NCBI GenBank assembly: GCA_963756575.1
Contig: CAVWOM010000007.1
Coordinates: forward strand, 248,001-312,000
Reading direction: 5' to 3'
Source: Palsa-504 sp963756575
GTDB taxonomy: Bacteria > Actinomycetota > Actinomycetes > Streptosporangiales > Streptosporangiaceae
DNA: 64,000 bases
Shown piece after piece: positions 7,415 through 16,490 of this stretch (positions within the stretch are counted from its first letter, which is position 1; every line of letters begins with the position of its first letter). The notes under the pieces were generated by a model. It ran no database searches, was not told the origin of the DNA, and saw nothing but the letters and a program-made list of their open reading frames with translations. The position numbers and the translations under genes were made by a program.

Positions 7415-9283
7415 ATGGGCGAAATTCCCGAATTCACGACCAGGCCGGAACTCGCCGGGACGTTCGGCATGGTGACCTCGACGCACTGGCTCGCCTCGGC
7501 GGCCGGAATGGCGGTGCTCAAGGCCGGCGGCAACGCCTTCGACGCGGCCGTCGCGACCGGGCTCACGCTCCAGGTGGTGGAGCCGCACCTGAACGGCCTC
7601 GGCGGCGAGGTGCCGGTCATCGCCCATCACGCCGGGCGGGGCGAGACCTTCGTGCTCTGCGGCCAGGGCACCGCGCCCGCCGCCGCCACCCCCGAGGCGT
7701 TCGGCGACCTCGGTCTCGACCTCGTGCCCGGCAGCGGCCTGCTCGCCGCCTGCGTGCCCGGCTCGTTCGGTGCCTGGATGATGCTGCTGCGAGAGTTCGG
7801 CACGCTGCGGCTGCGGGACGTGATGGGCTACGCGATCGGCTACGCGGCCCGCGGCTATCCGCTGGTGCCCGCGATCAGCTGGGGGATCGCCAGCGTGGCC
7901 GACCTGTTCCGCGACTACTGGCCGGGCTCGGCCGAGGTCTACCTGCCGGGCGGTCAGGTGCCCGCGCCGGGCTCGCTGTTCGCCAACCCCGCGCTGGCCG
8001 CCACCTACCAGCGCATCCTTGACCAGGCGGAGGCGGCCAGCCCGGACCGCGACGAGCAGATCGAGGCGGCCAGGCGCGCCTTCTACGAGGGGTTCGTCGC
8101 CGAGGCGATCGCCGCGTACCTCGCTTCCGCCGAGGTCATGGACGTGACCGGGCAGCCGCACCGGGGACTGCTCTCCTACGCCGACCTGGCCGGGTGGCAG
8201 CCGCGGCTCGAGGAACCGCTGACCTACGACTTCGGCGGCCTCACTGTGTGCAAGACCAGGCCCTGGGGGCAGGGACCGGTGTTCTTGCAGCAGCTCGCGC
8301 TGCTCAGCGGCTTCGACCTCGCCGCCATGGGCCCCGGTACCGCGGACTTCATCCACGCGGTGACCGAATGCGGCAAGCTCGCGTTCGCCGACCGGGAAGC
8401 CTGGTACGGCGACCCCGACTTCACCGACGTGCCGGTCAAGGCGCTCCTGTCGGCCGAGTACGCCGATAGCCGGCGCGGGCTGGCCGGGCCGCAGGCGTCG
8501 GCCGAACTGCGTCCCGGCTCGCCCGACGGCCGGGATCCCCGGCTGCCGGACTTCGTGACCCGCGCCTTCGCCGGGACCGGCGACGACGGGAGCGTGTCGC
8601 CCGTGATGGACGTCGAGCCGCCGCGGCTGGACGCGGCGACCGGCGAGCCGACGCTGCGCACCGGCGGCCCGGCCCCGGACGCCCCTAAGTCGGGCTACCG
8701 GGCCGGCGACACCTGCCACCTGGACGTCGCCGACCGGTTCGGCAACATGGTGTCCGCCACCCCAAGCGGCGGCTGGCTGCAGTCCTCGCCGGTCATCCCC
8801 GGTCTCGGCTTCTGCCTCGGCACCCGGGCGCAGATGTTCACCCTCACCCCCGGCCTGCCCGCCACGCTCGCGCCGGGCAGGCGGCCGCGCACCACGCTGA
8901 CCCCGAGCCTGGCCCTGCGGGACCGCGAGCCGTACATGGCGTTCGGCACTCCCGGCGGCGACCAGCAGGATCAGTGGTCGCTGCTGTTCTTCCTCAACCA
9001 CGTCGCGTTCGGCATGAACCTGCAGCAGGCGATCGACTTCCCGGCGTTTCACTCCGCGCACATGCCGTCGTCGTTCTACCCGCGCCAGGCGCAGCCCCGC
9101 GCGCTCGACGTCGAGTCACGGGTCGGCCCCGGTGTCATCGACGAGCTCCGCCGCCGCGGCCACCTGGTCAACGTCCGCCCGTCGTGGTCACTGGGCCGCA
9201 TGAGCGCGGTCGCCCGCCGTGGCGGCGTCCTGTACGCGGCGGCCAACCCCCGCGGCATGCAGGGCTACGCCGCCGGCCGCTAG
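7415..9283 (+). CDS. Gamma-glutamyltransferase family protein
   Basis: A 622-residue Ntn-hydrolase of the gamma-glutamyltranspeptidase family. The N-terminal region carries KAGGNAFDAAVATG and the family's substrate-side sequences. The autoprocessing site and nucleophile are Thr433 in GDTCHLDVADRFGNMVS, followed by TPSGGW and the C-terminal GTPGGDQQDQW. No signal peptide is visible, so the enzyme may be cytoplasmic; several actinobacterial members act on special gamma-glutamyl or cephalosporin-like amides rather than glutathione. The ATG at 7415 is preceded by GAGAGG. It is divergent from the DUF4232 gene and stands alone. Confidence 0.9.
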   Translation: MGEIPEFTTRPELAGTFGMVTSTHWLASAAGMAVLKAGGNAFDAAVATGLTLQVVEPHLNGLGGEVPVIAHHAGRGETFVLCGQGTAPAAATPEAFGDLGLDLVPGSGLLAACVPGSFGAWMMLLREFGTLRLRDVMGYAIGYAARGYPLVPAISWGIASVADLFRDYWPGSAEVYLPGGQVPAPGSLFANPALAATYQRILDQAEAASPDRDEQIEAARRAFYEGFVAEAIAAYLASAEVMDVTGQPHRGLLSYADLAGWQPRLEEPLTYDFGGLTVCKTRPWGQGPVFLQQLALLSGFDLAAMGPGTADFIHAVTECGKLAFADREAWYGDPDFTDVPVKALLSAEYADSRRGLAGPQASAELRPGSPDGRDPRLPDFVTRAFAGTGDDGSVSPVMDVEPPRLDAATGEPTLRTGGPAPDAPKSGYRAGDTCHLDVADRFGNMVSATPSGGWLQSSPVIPGLGFCLGTRAQMFTLTPGLPATLAPGRRPRTTLTPSLALRDREPYMAFGTPGGDQQDQWSLLFFLNHVAFGMNLQQAIDFPAFHSAHMPSSFYPRQAQPRALDVESRVGPGVIDELRRRGHLVNVRPSWSLGRMSAVARRGGVLYAAANPRGMQGYAAGR

Positions 9284-9469
9284 CGCTCGAAACCCCAGCA
9301 AGACCGTCCCTCCCGGCACGTTGCGTAACCGGCCGGGGGATGACGCATGTCATGGGAGGTTCCTGAGAGACGGCACTACCTGCGCGTCTGGCCGTAATGG
9401 TGATATTGAACCGTTGGGGGGGTCGAGGCCGGAGATGCCGGCCCAGCTAAAGGCAGACGAGGGAACTAC

Positions 9470-10450
9470 ATGAGCCAGTATGAAACGGGCACCGCGACGG
9501 CCAGCGGCTACGGGGGCAGCCGCGGCGGCGCGCCGGTGGTCACCTTCGAGAACGTGTCCAAGCACTACGGCCGGCTGCACGCCGTCGACGGGCTGAGCCT
9601 CGACTTGCGGCCCGGCGAGACCGTCGCCCTGCTCGGGCCGAACGGCGCGGGCAAGTCCACCTCGCTGGACATGCTGCTCGCCCTGCGCAGGCCTACGAGC
9701 GGCCACATCCGCATGTTCGGGTCCGACCCCTACCACGCGGTCAAGTCCGGCCGGGTCGGCGCGATGCTCCAGTCCGGCGGCCTGATGCCCGAGGTGACGG
9801 TGCGCGAGCTGGTCGAGCTGATCACCAAGCTGCACCCCAGCCCGGAGCCGGTGGCGACCACGCTGAAGCGGGCCGGCATCGCCCAGTTCGCCGACCAGCG
9901 GGTGGACAAGCTGTCCGGCGGCCAGACCCAGCGGGTCCGGTTCGCGCTGGCCATCGCCGGCAAGTCCGAGCTGATCGTGCTGGACGAGCCGACCGCGGCG
10001 ATGGACGTGGAGTCGCGCCGGCTGTTCTGGGACAGCATGAAGGAAGAGGTGGCGGCGGGGCGCACGCTCCTGTTCGCCACCCACTACCTGGAAGAGGCCG
10101 ACCACGCGGCCGACCGGATCCTGGTCATCAACCGGGGCCGGCTGCTGGCCGACGGCACGCCCGCCGAGATCAAGGCCCGGGCCGGCGCCAAGCGGATCTC
10201 GTTCCGCCTGAACCGGGTGGACGAGCCCTTCCTGCTCGGCCTGCCCGGCCTGGTGAACCTCGACGTCAGGCACGACATCGTGCAGATCCAGACCAGCGAC
10301 TCCGACGCCACGCTCTACGCCGTCCTGGACGCGGGCTACCGGCCGAGCGAGATCGAGGTCACCAGCCTCGGCCTCGAGCAGGCCTTCCTGGCCATCACCG
10401 CGGAAGACGACGCCAGCAACGGAACGACGCACGCAGGGGAGACGAACTGA
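9470..10450 (+). CDS. ABC transporter ATP-binding protein
   Basis: A 326-residue ABC ATPase of the drug/antibiotic exporter (DrrA/ABC-2) type: Walker A GPNGAGKST, Q-loop MLQSGG, signature LSGGQTQRVRFALA, Walker B LIVLDEPTAAMD, and the switch His in FATHYLEEADHAAD. The last ~100 residues form the accessory C-terminal domain usual in this group. GAGGGA is six bases before the ATG. One base separates it from the permease gene, so they form one transcription unit followed by a two-component system, an arrangement often seen for envelope-stress exporters. The 186-bp gap upstream contains ATGAC-GCAT-GTCAT (9340-9353), a possible operator. Confidence 0.92.
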   Translation: MSQYETGTATASGYGGSRGGAPVVTFENVSKHYGRLHAVDGLSLDLRPGETVALLGPNGAGKSTSLDMLLALRRPTSGHIRMFGSDPYHAVKSGRVGAMLQSGGLMPEVTVRELVELITKLHPSPEPVATTLKRAGIAQFADQRVDKLSGGQTQRVRFALAIAGKSELIVLDEPTAAMDVESRRLFWDSMKEEVAAGRTLLFATHYLEEADHAADRILVINRGRLLADGTPAEIKARAGAKRISFRLNRVDEPFLLGLPGLVNLDVRHDIVQIQTSDSDATLYAVLDAGYRPSEIEVTSLGLEQAFLAITAEDDASNGTTHAGETN

Positions 10451-10451
10451 C

Positions 10452-11180
10452 ATGGCCGGCACCCTGGCCCTCACCAAGGCCGAACTCATGCGGCTGCTCC
10501 GCAACCGGCGCTACTTCATCTTCACGCTGGCCTTCCCGGTCGTCCTCTACCTCCTGCTCGGCAAGCAGGTCACCGGGTCCGCCTACGGCATCGCGTTCGC
10601 CGCCTACTACATGGTCTCGATGTCCACCTTCGGCGCCTTCAGCGGCGCGCTCAACGGCAACGCGCAGCGGATCTCGCAGGAGAAGAAGGAAGGCTGGATC
10701 CGCCAGCTTAGGCTCACCCCGCTGCCGCCCAACGCCTACGTGGTCGCCAAGGTCCTGACCTCGCTGGCCACCACCGTGCCGTCCATCATCATCGTGCTGC
10801 TGCTCGGCCGGTTCTACGGCAACGTCCACCTGCCCGCCTGGCAGTGGCCGGTCATCGCGGTCACCGTCTGGTTCGGCTCGACGATCTTCGCGGCGCTGGC
10901 CGTGGCGATCGGCTACCGGTTCGCGCCGGAGCAGGTCCAGCCGGTCGCGTTCGTCGTCTACTTCGCCTTCGCCATCCTCGGCGGACTGTGGTTCCCGCTG
11001 TCCGGCGCGCTCGGCAACATCGGCAAGTTCACCCCGACCTACGAGGCCGTGAAGATCGCCACCGACGTGATCCAGGGCGTCTCGGTGCCGGCCGGCCTGC
11101 CCATCGGCCTGGTGGTCTGGCTCGCCATCTTCATCGCCCTGGCCACCTTCGCGGTGCGGGCCACCGCCGAGACGGTCTGA
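10452..11180 (+). CDS. ABC-2 type transporter permease
   Basis: A 242-residue membrane protein with about six transmembrane helices and the ABC-2 membrane fold (cytosolic N-terminus, GAFSGALNGNAQRISQEKKEGWIRQL linker after TM2, GGLWFPLSG before the last helices). It follows its ATPase after a single base and would dimerise to form the exporter channel. The kinase/regulator pair downstream suggests that expression is signal-controlled. The substrate cannot be read from the sequence. Confidence 0.88.
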   Translation: MAGTLALTKAELMRLLRNRRYFIFTLAFPVVLYLLLGKQVTGSAYGIAFAAYYMVSMSTFGAFSGALNGNAQRISQEKKEGWIRQLRLTPLPPNAYVVAKVLTSLATTVPSIIIVLLLGRFYGNVHLPAWQWPVIAVTVWFGSTIFAALAVAIGYRFAPEQVQPVAFVVYFAFAILGGLWFPLSGALGNIGKFTPTYEAVKIATDVIQGVSVPAGLPIGLVVWLAIFIALATFAVRATAETV

Positions 11181-11189
11181 CGGACCGAA

Positions 11190-11226
11190 GGTGCCCGGCC
11201 GGCCTACGGGGGCCCGGCCGGGCGCC
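11190..11226 (+). terminator. Hairpin after the ABC exporter operon
   Basis: A 13-bp stem with one G-T pair (GGTGCCCGGCCGG at 11190-11202 against CCGGCCGGGCGCC at 11214-11226) begins nine bases after the permease stop. It is followed by TTCGGGGG rather than a long T-run. It probably reduces read-through into the histidine kinase gene. Confidence 0.6.
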
Positions 11227-11281
11227 TTCGGGGGTAAACCCGAGGTAACCGGGCAGCATGGAAAAGAGAGGTGAGGCTGCG

Positions 11282-12538
11282 ATGGCGACCAGATCAACCG
11301 AAGCGGCCCCGGGACAGTTTCCCTCCGGAGACTTGGGCTGGCGGGAGGAGACGGTCCTCGCCGAGGCCAGGGCGCATGGCATCCCGGGCGCGGGCAGCCC
11401 GTGGCGCTGGCTCTTCTCCGGTATCTGGCTCGCCTACCTGATCAACCCGGTGACCGCGCTGTTTCCCCGCCACAGCGCGTTGTGGATCGCCGGCGGCCTG
11501 ATCCTCACCGTCGCCTTCTGCGTCACCTACATGCCCGTCCTGATGTACACCGATACCCATCAGCGGCGGGCCGTGGCCGGGCTCGTGGCCCTCGTCGTGG
11601 TGGCCGGGGTGACCTGCGCCGTGTACGGCAAGGACTGGACGCCGGAGTGGATCTACGTGTCCGCCGCGGCCGGCTGGGTGCTGTCGACGCGGTACGACCG
11701 CCGCCGGACCATGCTCGGCGTCGTCGTCGTCTCCGGCCTCTACCTGTTCTTCTGCTGGCTCACCCACCAGGACATGGGTGACAGCCTGGCGGTGCTGCTG
11801 CCCGTCTTCCTCATCGGCATGGCCATGATGGGGTTCCGGATGCAGATGGTCCTGCTGCGCGAACTGGCGCAGGCCCGCGAGACCGTGGCCAAGCTGGCCA
11901 CCAACGAGGAGCGGCTGCGGCTGGCCCGGGACATGCACGACCTGACCGGCCAGTCGCTGTCCATGATCACCCTGAAGTCCGAGCTGGCCGCCAAGCGCCT
12001 GAGCAGGCTGCCCGCCTCGGCCGAACGCGACGCCATCCTCACCGAGATGAACGACGTCAGCGGGGTCAGCCGGCAGACGCTGCACGACATCAGGGAGGCG
12101 GTCAGCGGCTACCGCAGGCCGACGCTCGCGATCGAGACCATCACGGCGCGCAGCGCGCTCGACGCGGGCGGCATCCGGCTGGACGACGACCCGGGCCTGA
12201 CGATGCGGTCGGGCACGTTCGACCCGGAGGCCGAGGCGGTGCTGGCCTGGTGCCTGCGCGAGGCCGTCACCAACGTGATCCGCCACTCCCGCGCCTGGAC
12301 CTGCCGGATCCGGCTCAGCGAGCACGACGGCGAGGTCTCCCTCGAGGTCGCCGACGACGGCCGCGGCTTCGCCGGGCCAGCCGGGGACAGCGCCACGGGC
12401 AGCGGCCTGCGCGGCATGTCGGAACGCCTGTCCGCCATCGGCGGCCACCTGTCCGTCGGCCGGCCAGAAACCGGCCGCGGTTTCCGCCTCACCGCCACCG
12501 TCCCCGGCACCATGACGGACACCGGTCATACTTGCTAG
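11282..12538 (+). CDS. Sensor histidine kinase, DesK/LiaS (HisKA_3) type
   Basis: A 418-residue membrane kinase. The N-terminal half has about five transmembrane helices; the cytoplasmic part has the HisKA_3 phospho-acceptor His219 in LARDMHDLTGQSLS and an HATPase_c domain with N box EAVTNVIRHSRA, G1 box DDGRGF and G2 box GSGLRGMSERL. The ATG at 11282 is preferred over 11258 because AGAGGTGAGG sits six bases before it. The response regulator begins two bases after the stop. Located after an ABC exporter, it resembles BceS/LiaS/DesK-type envelope sensing, though the signal is unknown. Confidence 0.9.
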   Translation: MATRSTEAAPGQFPSGDLGWREETVLAEARAHGIPGAGSPWRWLFSGIWLAYLINPVTALFPRHSALWIAGGLILTVAFCVTYMPVLMYTDTHQRRAVAGLVALVVVAGVTCAVYGKDWTPEWIYVSAAAGWVLSTRYDRRRTMLGVVVVSGLYLFFCWLTHQDMGDSLAVLLPVFLIGMAMMGFRMQMVLLRELAQARETVAKLATNEERLRLARDMHDLTGQSLSMITLKSELAAKRLSRLPASAERDAILTEMNDVSGVSRQTLHDIREAVSGYRRPTLAIETITARSALDAGGIRLDDDPGLTMRSGTFDPEAEAVLAWCLREAVTNVIRHSRAWTCRIRLSEHDGEVSLEVADDGRGFAGPAGDSATGSGLRGMSERLSAIGGHLSVGRPETGRGFRLTATVPGTMTDTGHTC

Positions 12539-12540
12539 CC

Positions 12541-13161
12541 ATGACCCCTAAGGAGCCGGTCCGGCTGCTGCTCGCCGAAGATCAGGTAATGATCAGGGAG
12601 GCGCTGGCCGCGCTGCTCTCCTTCGAGGGTGACATCGAGGTGGTGGCGCAGGTCGGCCGGGGGGACGAGGTGATCGGGGCTGCCCGGGAGACCAACCCCG
12701 ACGTGGCCGTGCTGGACATCGAGATGCCGGGCATGGACGGGCTGGCCGCCGCGGCCGAGCTGAAGAAGCATCACCCGGATACCAAGATCGTGATCCTGAC
12801 GACGTTCGGCCGTCCCGGTTTCCTGCGCCGGGCCATGGAGTCCGGGGTCTCCGCCTTCCTGGTCAAGGACTCCCCGGCGGACAAGCTCACCGACACCATC
12901 CGCCGGGTGCTGGCCGGGGAACGGGTCATCGACCCGGATCTGGCCGCCGCCGCGCTCGCCGACGGGCTCAACCCGCTGACCCCGCGCGAGCGCGACGTGC
13001 TCGACGCGTCCGCGGACGGCCGGACCATCGCCGAGATCGCGGCCCAGCTGTATCTTTCCGAGGGCACCGTGCGCAATTACCTGTCCGCGTGCATCCAGAA
13101 GACCGGCGCCAGGAACCGGGCCGAGGCTCTCCGGATCGCCTCTGAGCGCGGCTGGCTCTAG
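12541..13161 (+). CDS. Response regulator, NarL/LuxR family
   Basis: A 206-residue regulator: receiver domain (1-120) with the acidic pair AEDQ, phospho-acceptor Asp59 in VLDIEMPGMDG, Thr in VILTTFG and Lys in FLVKDSP; LuxR-type HTH (about 145-200) with LTPRERDVL and GTVRNYLSACIQKTGA. The start at 12541 follows the kinase stop by two bases; the frame is open further upstream but that part is only a shadow of the kinase gene. It most likely pairs with the kinase and controls the ABC exporter. Confidence 0.92.
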   Translation: MTPKEPVRLLLAEDQVMIREALAALLSFEGDIEVVAQVGRGDEVIGAARETNPDVAVLDIEMPGMDGLAAAAELKKHHPDTKIVILTTFGRPGFLRRAMESGVSAFLVKDSPADKLTDTIRRVLAGERVIDPDLAAAALADGLNPLTPRERDVLDASADGRTIAEIAAQLYLSEGTVRNYLSACIQKTGARNRAEALRIASERGWL

Positions 13162-13167
13162 ACCATA

Positions 13168-13190
13168 GGATGAAGTGCGTGACTTCATCC
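13168..13190 (+). promoter_or_regulatory. Hairpin that would sequester the ribosome-binding site of tricorn 1
   Basis: A perfect 9-bp inverted repeat: GGATGAAGT (13168-13176) and ACTTCATCC (13182-13190) flank the 5-base loop GCGTG. The first arm holds the Shine-Dalgarno-like AGGA; the loop contains the GTG proposed as the start codon at 13179. In RNA this would hide the ribosome site, so it may act as a translational switch or attenuate coupling from the response regulator stop seven bases upstream. Confidence 0.5.
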
Positions 13191-16100
13191 GGATACCTGC
13201 GCTACCCGCACATTCACGGTGACCTCCTCGTCTTCACCTCCGAGGACGACGTCTGGCTCGCCCCCGCCGACGGCGGTCGCGCCTGGCGGCTATCCGCCGA
13301 CAGCGCCCAGGTGAGCTACCCCCGTTTCTCCCGCGACGGCGCCAGGATCGCCTGGACCAGCTGGCGGGACGGCAACCCCGAGGTCTACACGGCCGACCCG
13401 GACGGCAACGCGGCGAGCCGGCTCACCTACCTGAGCGACGCCAGGACCCGCGTGACCGGCTGGACCCGTGACGGCGAGGTGCTCGCGGTTTCCGCCGCGG
13501 GCCAGCCCGCGACGTACCTGACCTGGGCGTACGCCATCCCGCTTGAGGGCGCGCCACCGCGGCGGCTGCCGTTCGGGCCGGTGGTGACCCTGGCCCTGGA
13601 GGAGACGGGCACGGCCCTGCTCACCGGCCGGATGAACAACGAGCTCGCGTTCTGGAAGCGCTACCGCGGCGGCACCCGGGGCAAGCTCTGGACCGCTCAT
13701 GCCGACGACCCCCTGTTCACCCGGGTCCTCGCCGACCTCGACGGCCAGCTCAGCGGCCCGATGCTGATCGGCGGCCGGCTGTTCTTCCTGTCCGATCACG
13801 AGGGCACCGGGAACATCTACTCCTGCGCGCTGGACGGCACCGGCCTGCGGCGGCACACCGACCACGACGGGATGTACGCCCGCAATCCCGCCACCGACGG
13901 GGAGCGGATCGTCTACCACGTGGCCGGGGACATCTGGATCCTGGACTCGCCCGACGCGCCCGGGCCTCGCCGGCTCGAGATCACCCTCGGCTCGCCGGCC
14001 GCCGCCCGCGCCCCCCGTCTCATCTCGGCCCAGGACCACCTGGGCAGCCTGAACTCCGACCAGAGCGGTCAGGCCAGCGTGGTCGAGGTGCGCGGAACGG
14101 TGCACTGGCTCACCCACAAGGACGGCCCGGCCCGCGCGCTGCGCGTCGACCCGGCCGCCCGGGCCCGGCTGCCGCAGGTGCTCGGCGCTACCGGGCAGGC
14201 CGTGTGGGTCACCGACGCGGCCGGCGCCGACGCGCTCGAGATCGGGTCCGTGACCGGCGAGGCGGACCTCCGCACCGTCGCCGGCGGTCTCGTCGGCAAC
14301 GTGATCGACCTGACCGCCTCCCCGGACGGGGCCACCGTGGCCGCCGCCGCGCACGACGGCAGGCTGCTCGTCGTCGACATGGCCTCCGGCCAGGTCACCG
14401 AGCTGGCCGCGTCCGGCGACGGCGCGGTCCAGGGCCTGTCCTGGTCGCCCGACTCGGCCTGGCTGGCCTGGGCTCACCCCGGCCCGAACCCCCTGCGCCG
14501 CATCCGGATGGCCCGGATCGCTGATGGCGAGATCATCGACGTGACCGACGGCCGGTTCGCCGACAGCGACCCGGTGTTCACGCCCGACGGCCTCTACCTC
14601 GCGTTCATCTCCCGGCGCAGCTTCGACCCGGTCTACGACGAGCAGACCTTCGACATGTCCTTCCCCCTCGGCAGCCGCCCCTACCTGGTGCCGCTGGCCG
14701 CCGGGACCCCGTCGCCGTTCGGCCCGCTGACCGGCGGCCGCCCGCTCGGCCCCGACCCGTCGGAAAAGGACAAAGACCAGAACCAAGAGGCCGAACGGCC
14801 CGACGTATCCGTGGATCCCGAAGGCATCTCTGGTCGCGTGGTCGGCGTCCCGGTGGTCGAGGCCCGGTACTCCGGGCTGCGTGCGGTGAAGGGCGGCCTG
14901 GCCTGGCTGCGCGAGCCCGTGGCCGGGGTCCTCGGCGAGGGGGCCGCGAGCCCCTCCGACGACGCCCCGCGGCCGCTGCTCGAGCGGTTCGACCTGCGCA
15001 AGCGCGAGGTAACCGAACTGGCCGGGGAGCTCGACTGGTTCGACGTCAGCGGGGACGGCACCCGCCTGGTCGTCAAGGATCATGACGAACTGCGGGTCCT
15101 GCCGTCCGAGCACCAGGATGACCACGGCTCGGGTGAGTCGGTGACGGTCGACCTGTCCCGGGCCCGGTTCCAGGCCGACCCGGCCGCCCTGTGGCAGCAC
15201 GCCTTCGCCGAAGCCGGCCGGCTGATGCGGCGCGACTTCTGGACCCCGGACATGTCCGGGGTCGACTGGGACGGGGTGCTCGAGGAGTACCGGCCGCTGC
15301 TGGACCGGGTCCGGGGCGCGGACGACTTCACCGACCTGATGTGGGAAGTGGTGGCCGAGCTGGGCACCTCGCACGCCTACATCACCCGGTCCGGGCAAGA
15401 TTCCCACGGGTCCGACCCGGCTGCCGCGGGGGTCGGGCTGCTCGGCGCGGACATCTCCCGTGACGGCGCCGGCCGCTGGGTGGTGGACCGGGTGCTCCCC
15501 GGCGAGTCGTCCGACCCCCGCGCGCGGTCGCCGCTCGAGGCGCCCGGCGTGGTGGTCCGGCCCGGCGACGAGATCGTCGCGGTGGACGGGCGGCCGGTCG
15601 ACCCGGTGCTCGGCCCCGCGCCGCTGCTGGCCGGGACGATCGGCAAGCCGGTCGAGCTCACCGTGACGTCGAAGTCGCAGACGCGGCGTGTCGTCGTCAT
15701 CCCGCTGCGGGACGAGCGCCGGCTGCGGTACCAGGACTGGGTGGCGAGCCGCCGCCGGCTGGTCCGCGAGCTCAGCGACGGGCGGCTCGGTTACCTGCAC
15801 ATCCCGAACATGATCGGGGAAGGCTGGGCCGACTTCCACCGCGACCTGCACACCGAGATACGGCGCGACGCCCTGGTGATGGACGTCCGCGGGAACGGCG
15901 GCGGCCACATCTCCCAGCTGGTGGTGGAGAAGCTAGCCCGCCGGGTGATCGGCTGGGACCAGGGGCGCTGGATCAGCCCGGCCTCCTACCCCGAGGACGG
16001 CCGGCGCGGCCCGATGGTGACGGTGGCCGACGAGTTCGCCGGGTCCGACGGCGACATCGTCACGGCCGCGGTCAAGCTGCTCGGCCTCGGCCCGGTGGTG

Positions 16101-16418
16101 GGCACGCGCACCTGGGGCGGCGTGATCGGCATCGACGGCGTCCCCGGGCACGAGCTGGTCGACGGCAGCCACATGACCGTGCCCCGGTATGCGTTCTCCT
16201 TCGACGAGTACGGCTGGGGCGTGGAGAACTACGGCGTCGACCCGGACGTGGAGGTGCTGTTCACGCCCGACGACTGGGCCGCGGGCCGGGACCCGCAGCT
16301 GGAGACGGCGGTGCGCCTCGCGCTCGAGGCGCTGGAGAAGCAGCCGCCCAAGGTGCCGGCCGACCCGTCCACCGGGCCGTCCAAGGCCCGCCCGCCGCTC
16401 CCGCCCCGGAGCGCCTGA
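13179..16418 (+). CDS. Tricorn protease homologue, S41 family (copy 1)
   Basis: A 1079-residue multidomain protease of the tricorn type. The N-terminal ~680 residues form two beta-propellers (repeats such as YPRFSRDGARIAW and LSWSPDSAWLAW); then a core domain, a PDZ domain (about 770-850, around PGDEIVAVDGRPVDP) and the S41 catalytic domain. Catalytic elements are visible: Ser731-His732 in GTSHAY, nucleophile Ser956 in FAGSDGD, and the Glu in VENYGVDPD. The GTG at 13179 is preferred over ATG 13170 because the protein then starts like copy 2 (MTSSGYLRYPHIHG) with GGATGAAG at normal spacing. Tricorn degrades oligopeptides released by the proteasome or other proteases. Confidence 0.88.
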   Translation: MTSSGYLRYPHIHGDLLVFTSEDDVWLAPADGGRAWRLSADSAQVSYPRFSRDGARIAWTSWRDGNPEVYTADPDGNAASRLTYLSDARTRVTGWTRDGEVLAVSAAGQPATYLTWAYAIPLEGAPPRRLPFGPVVTLALEETGTALLTGRMNNELAFWKRYRGGTRGKLWTAHADDPLFTRVLADLDGQLSGPMLIGGRLFFLSDHEGTGNIYSCALDGTGLRRHTDHDGMYARNPATDGERIVYHVAGDIWILDSPDAPGPRRLEITLGSPAAARAPRLISAQDHLGSLNSDQSGQASVVEVRGTVHWLTHKDGPARALRVDPAARARLPQVLGATGQAVWVTDAAGADALEIGSVTGEADLRTVAGGLVGNVIDLTASPDGATVAAAAHDGRLLVVDMASGQVTELAASGDGAVQGLSWSPDSAWLAWAHPGPNPLRRIRMARIADGEIIDVTDGRFADSDPVFTPDGLYLAFISRRSFDPVYDEQTFDMSFPLGSRPYLVPLAAGTPSPFGPLTGGRPLGPDPSEKDKDQNQEAERPDVSVDPEGISGRVVGVPVVEARYSGLRAVKGGLAWLREPVAGVLGEGAASPSDDAPRPLLERFDLRKREVTELAGELDWFDVSGDGTRLVVKDHDELRVLPSEHQDDHGSGESVTVDLSRARFQADPAALWQHAFAEAGRLMRRDFWTPDMSGVDWDGVLEEYRPLLDRVRGADDFTDLMWEVVAELGTSHAYITRSGQDSHGSDPAAAGVGLLGADISRDGAGRWVVDRVLPGESSDPRARSPLEAPGVVVRPGDEIVAVDGRPVDPVLGPAPLLAGTIGKPVELTVTSKSQTRRVVVIPLRDERRLRYQDWVASRRRLVRELSDGRLGYLHIPNMIGEGWADFHRDLHTEIRRDALVMDVRGNGGGHISQLVVEKLARRVIGWDQGRWISPASYPEDGRRGPMVTVADEFAGSDGDIVTAAVKLLGLGPVVGTRTWGGVIGIDGVPGHELVDGSHMTVPRYAFSFDEYGWGVENYGVDPDVEVLFTPDDWAAGRDPQLETAVRLALEALEKQPPKVPADPSTGPSKARPPLPPRSA
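13756..13960 (+). repeat. 205-bp identity tract between the tandem tricorn genes (copy in gene 1)
   Basis: Positions 13756-13960 are identical base for base to 16996-17200 (offset 3240), while the sequences just before and after differ at many positions. The tract lies in the propeller region. This is what recent gene conversion between tandem paralogues would leave. Confidence 0.9.
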
Positions 16419-16490
16419 TGCCGGCTGGCTACCTGCGGTACCCGCATATCCACGGGGACCTGCTCACCTTCACGGCCGGTGACGACGTTC
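16418..16490 (+). other. Frameshifted N-terminus of tricorn copy 2
   Basis: ATG 16418 overlaps the stop of copy 1 by one base and opens a frame reading MPAGYLRYPHIHGDLLTFT, clearly homologous to the start of copy 1. After GACGACGT an extra T (16488-16489) shifts the frame: copy 1 has GTCTGGCTC (VWL) where copy 2 has GTTCTGGCTC. Removing one T restores a continuous 1071-residue protein. The rest of the gene is read in the other frame from 16479. Confidence 0.85.

Noticed and set aside
12250..12540. Upstream extension of the response regulator
   Set aside because: The segment is an out-of-frame Arg/Pro-rich shadow of the kinase gene; the receiver domain starts just after ATG 12541.
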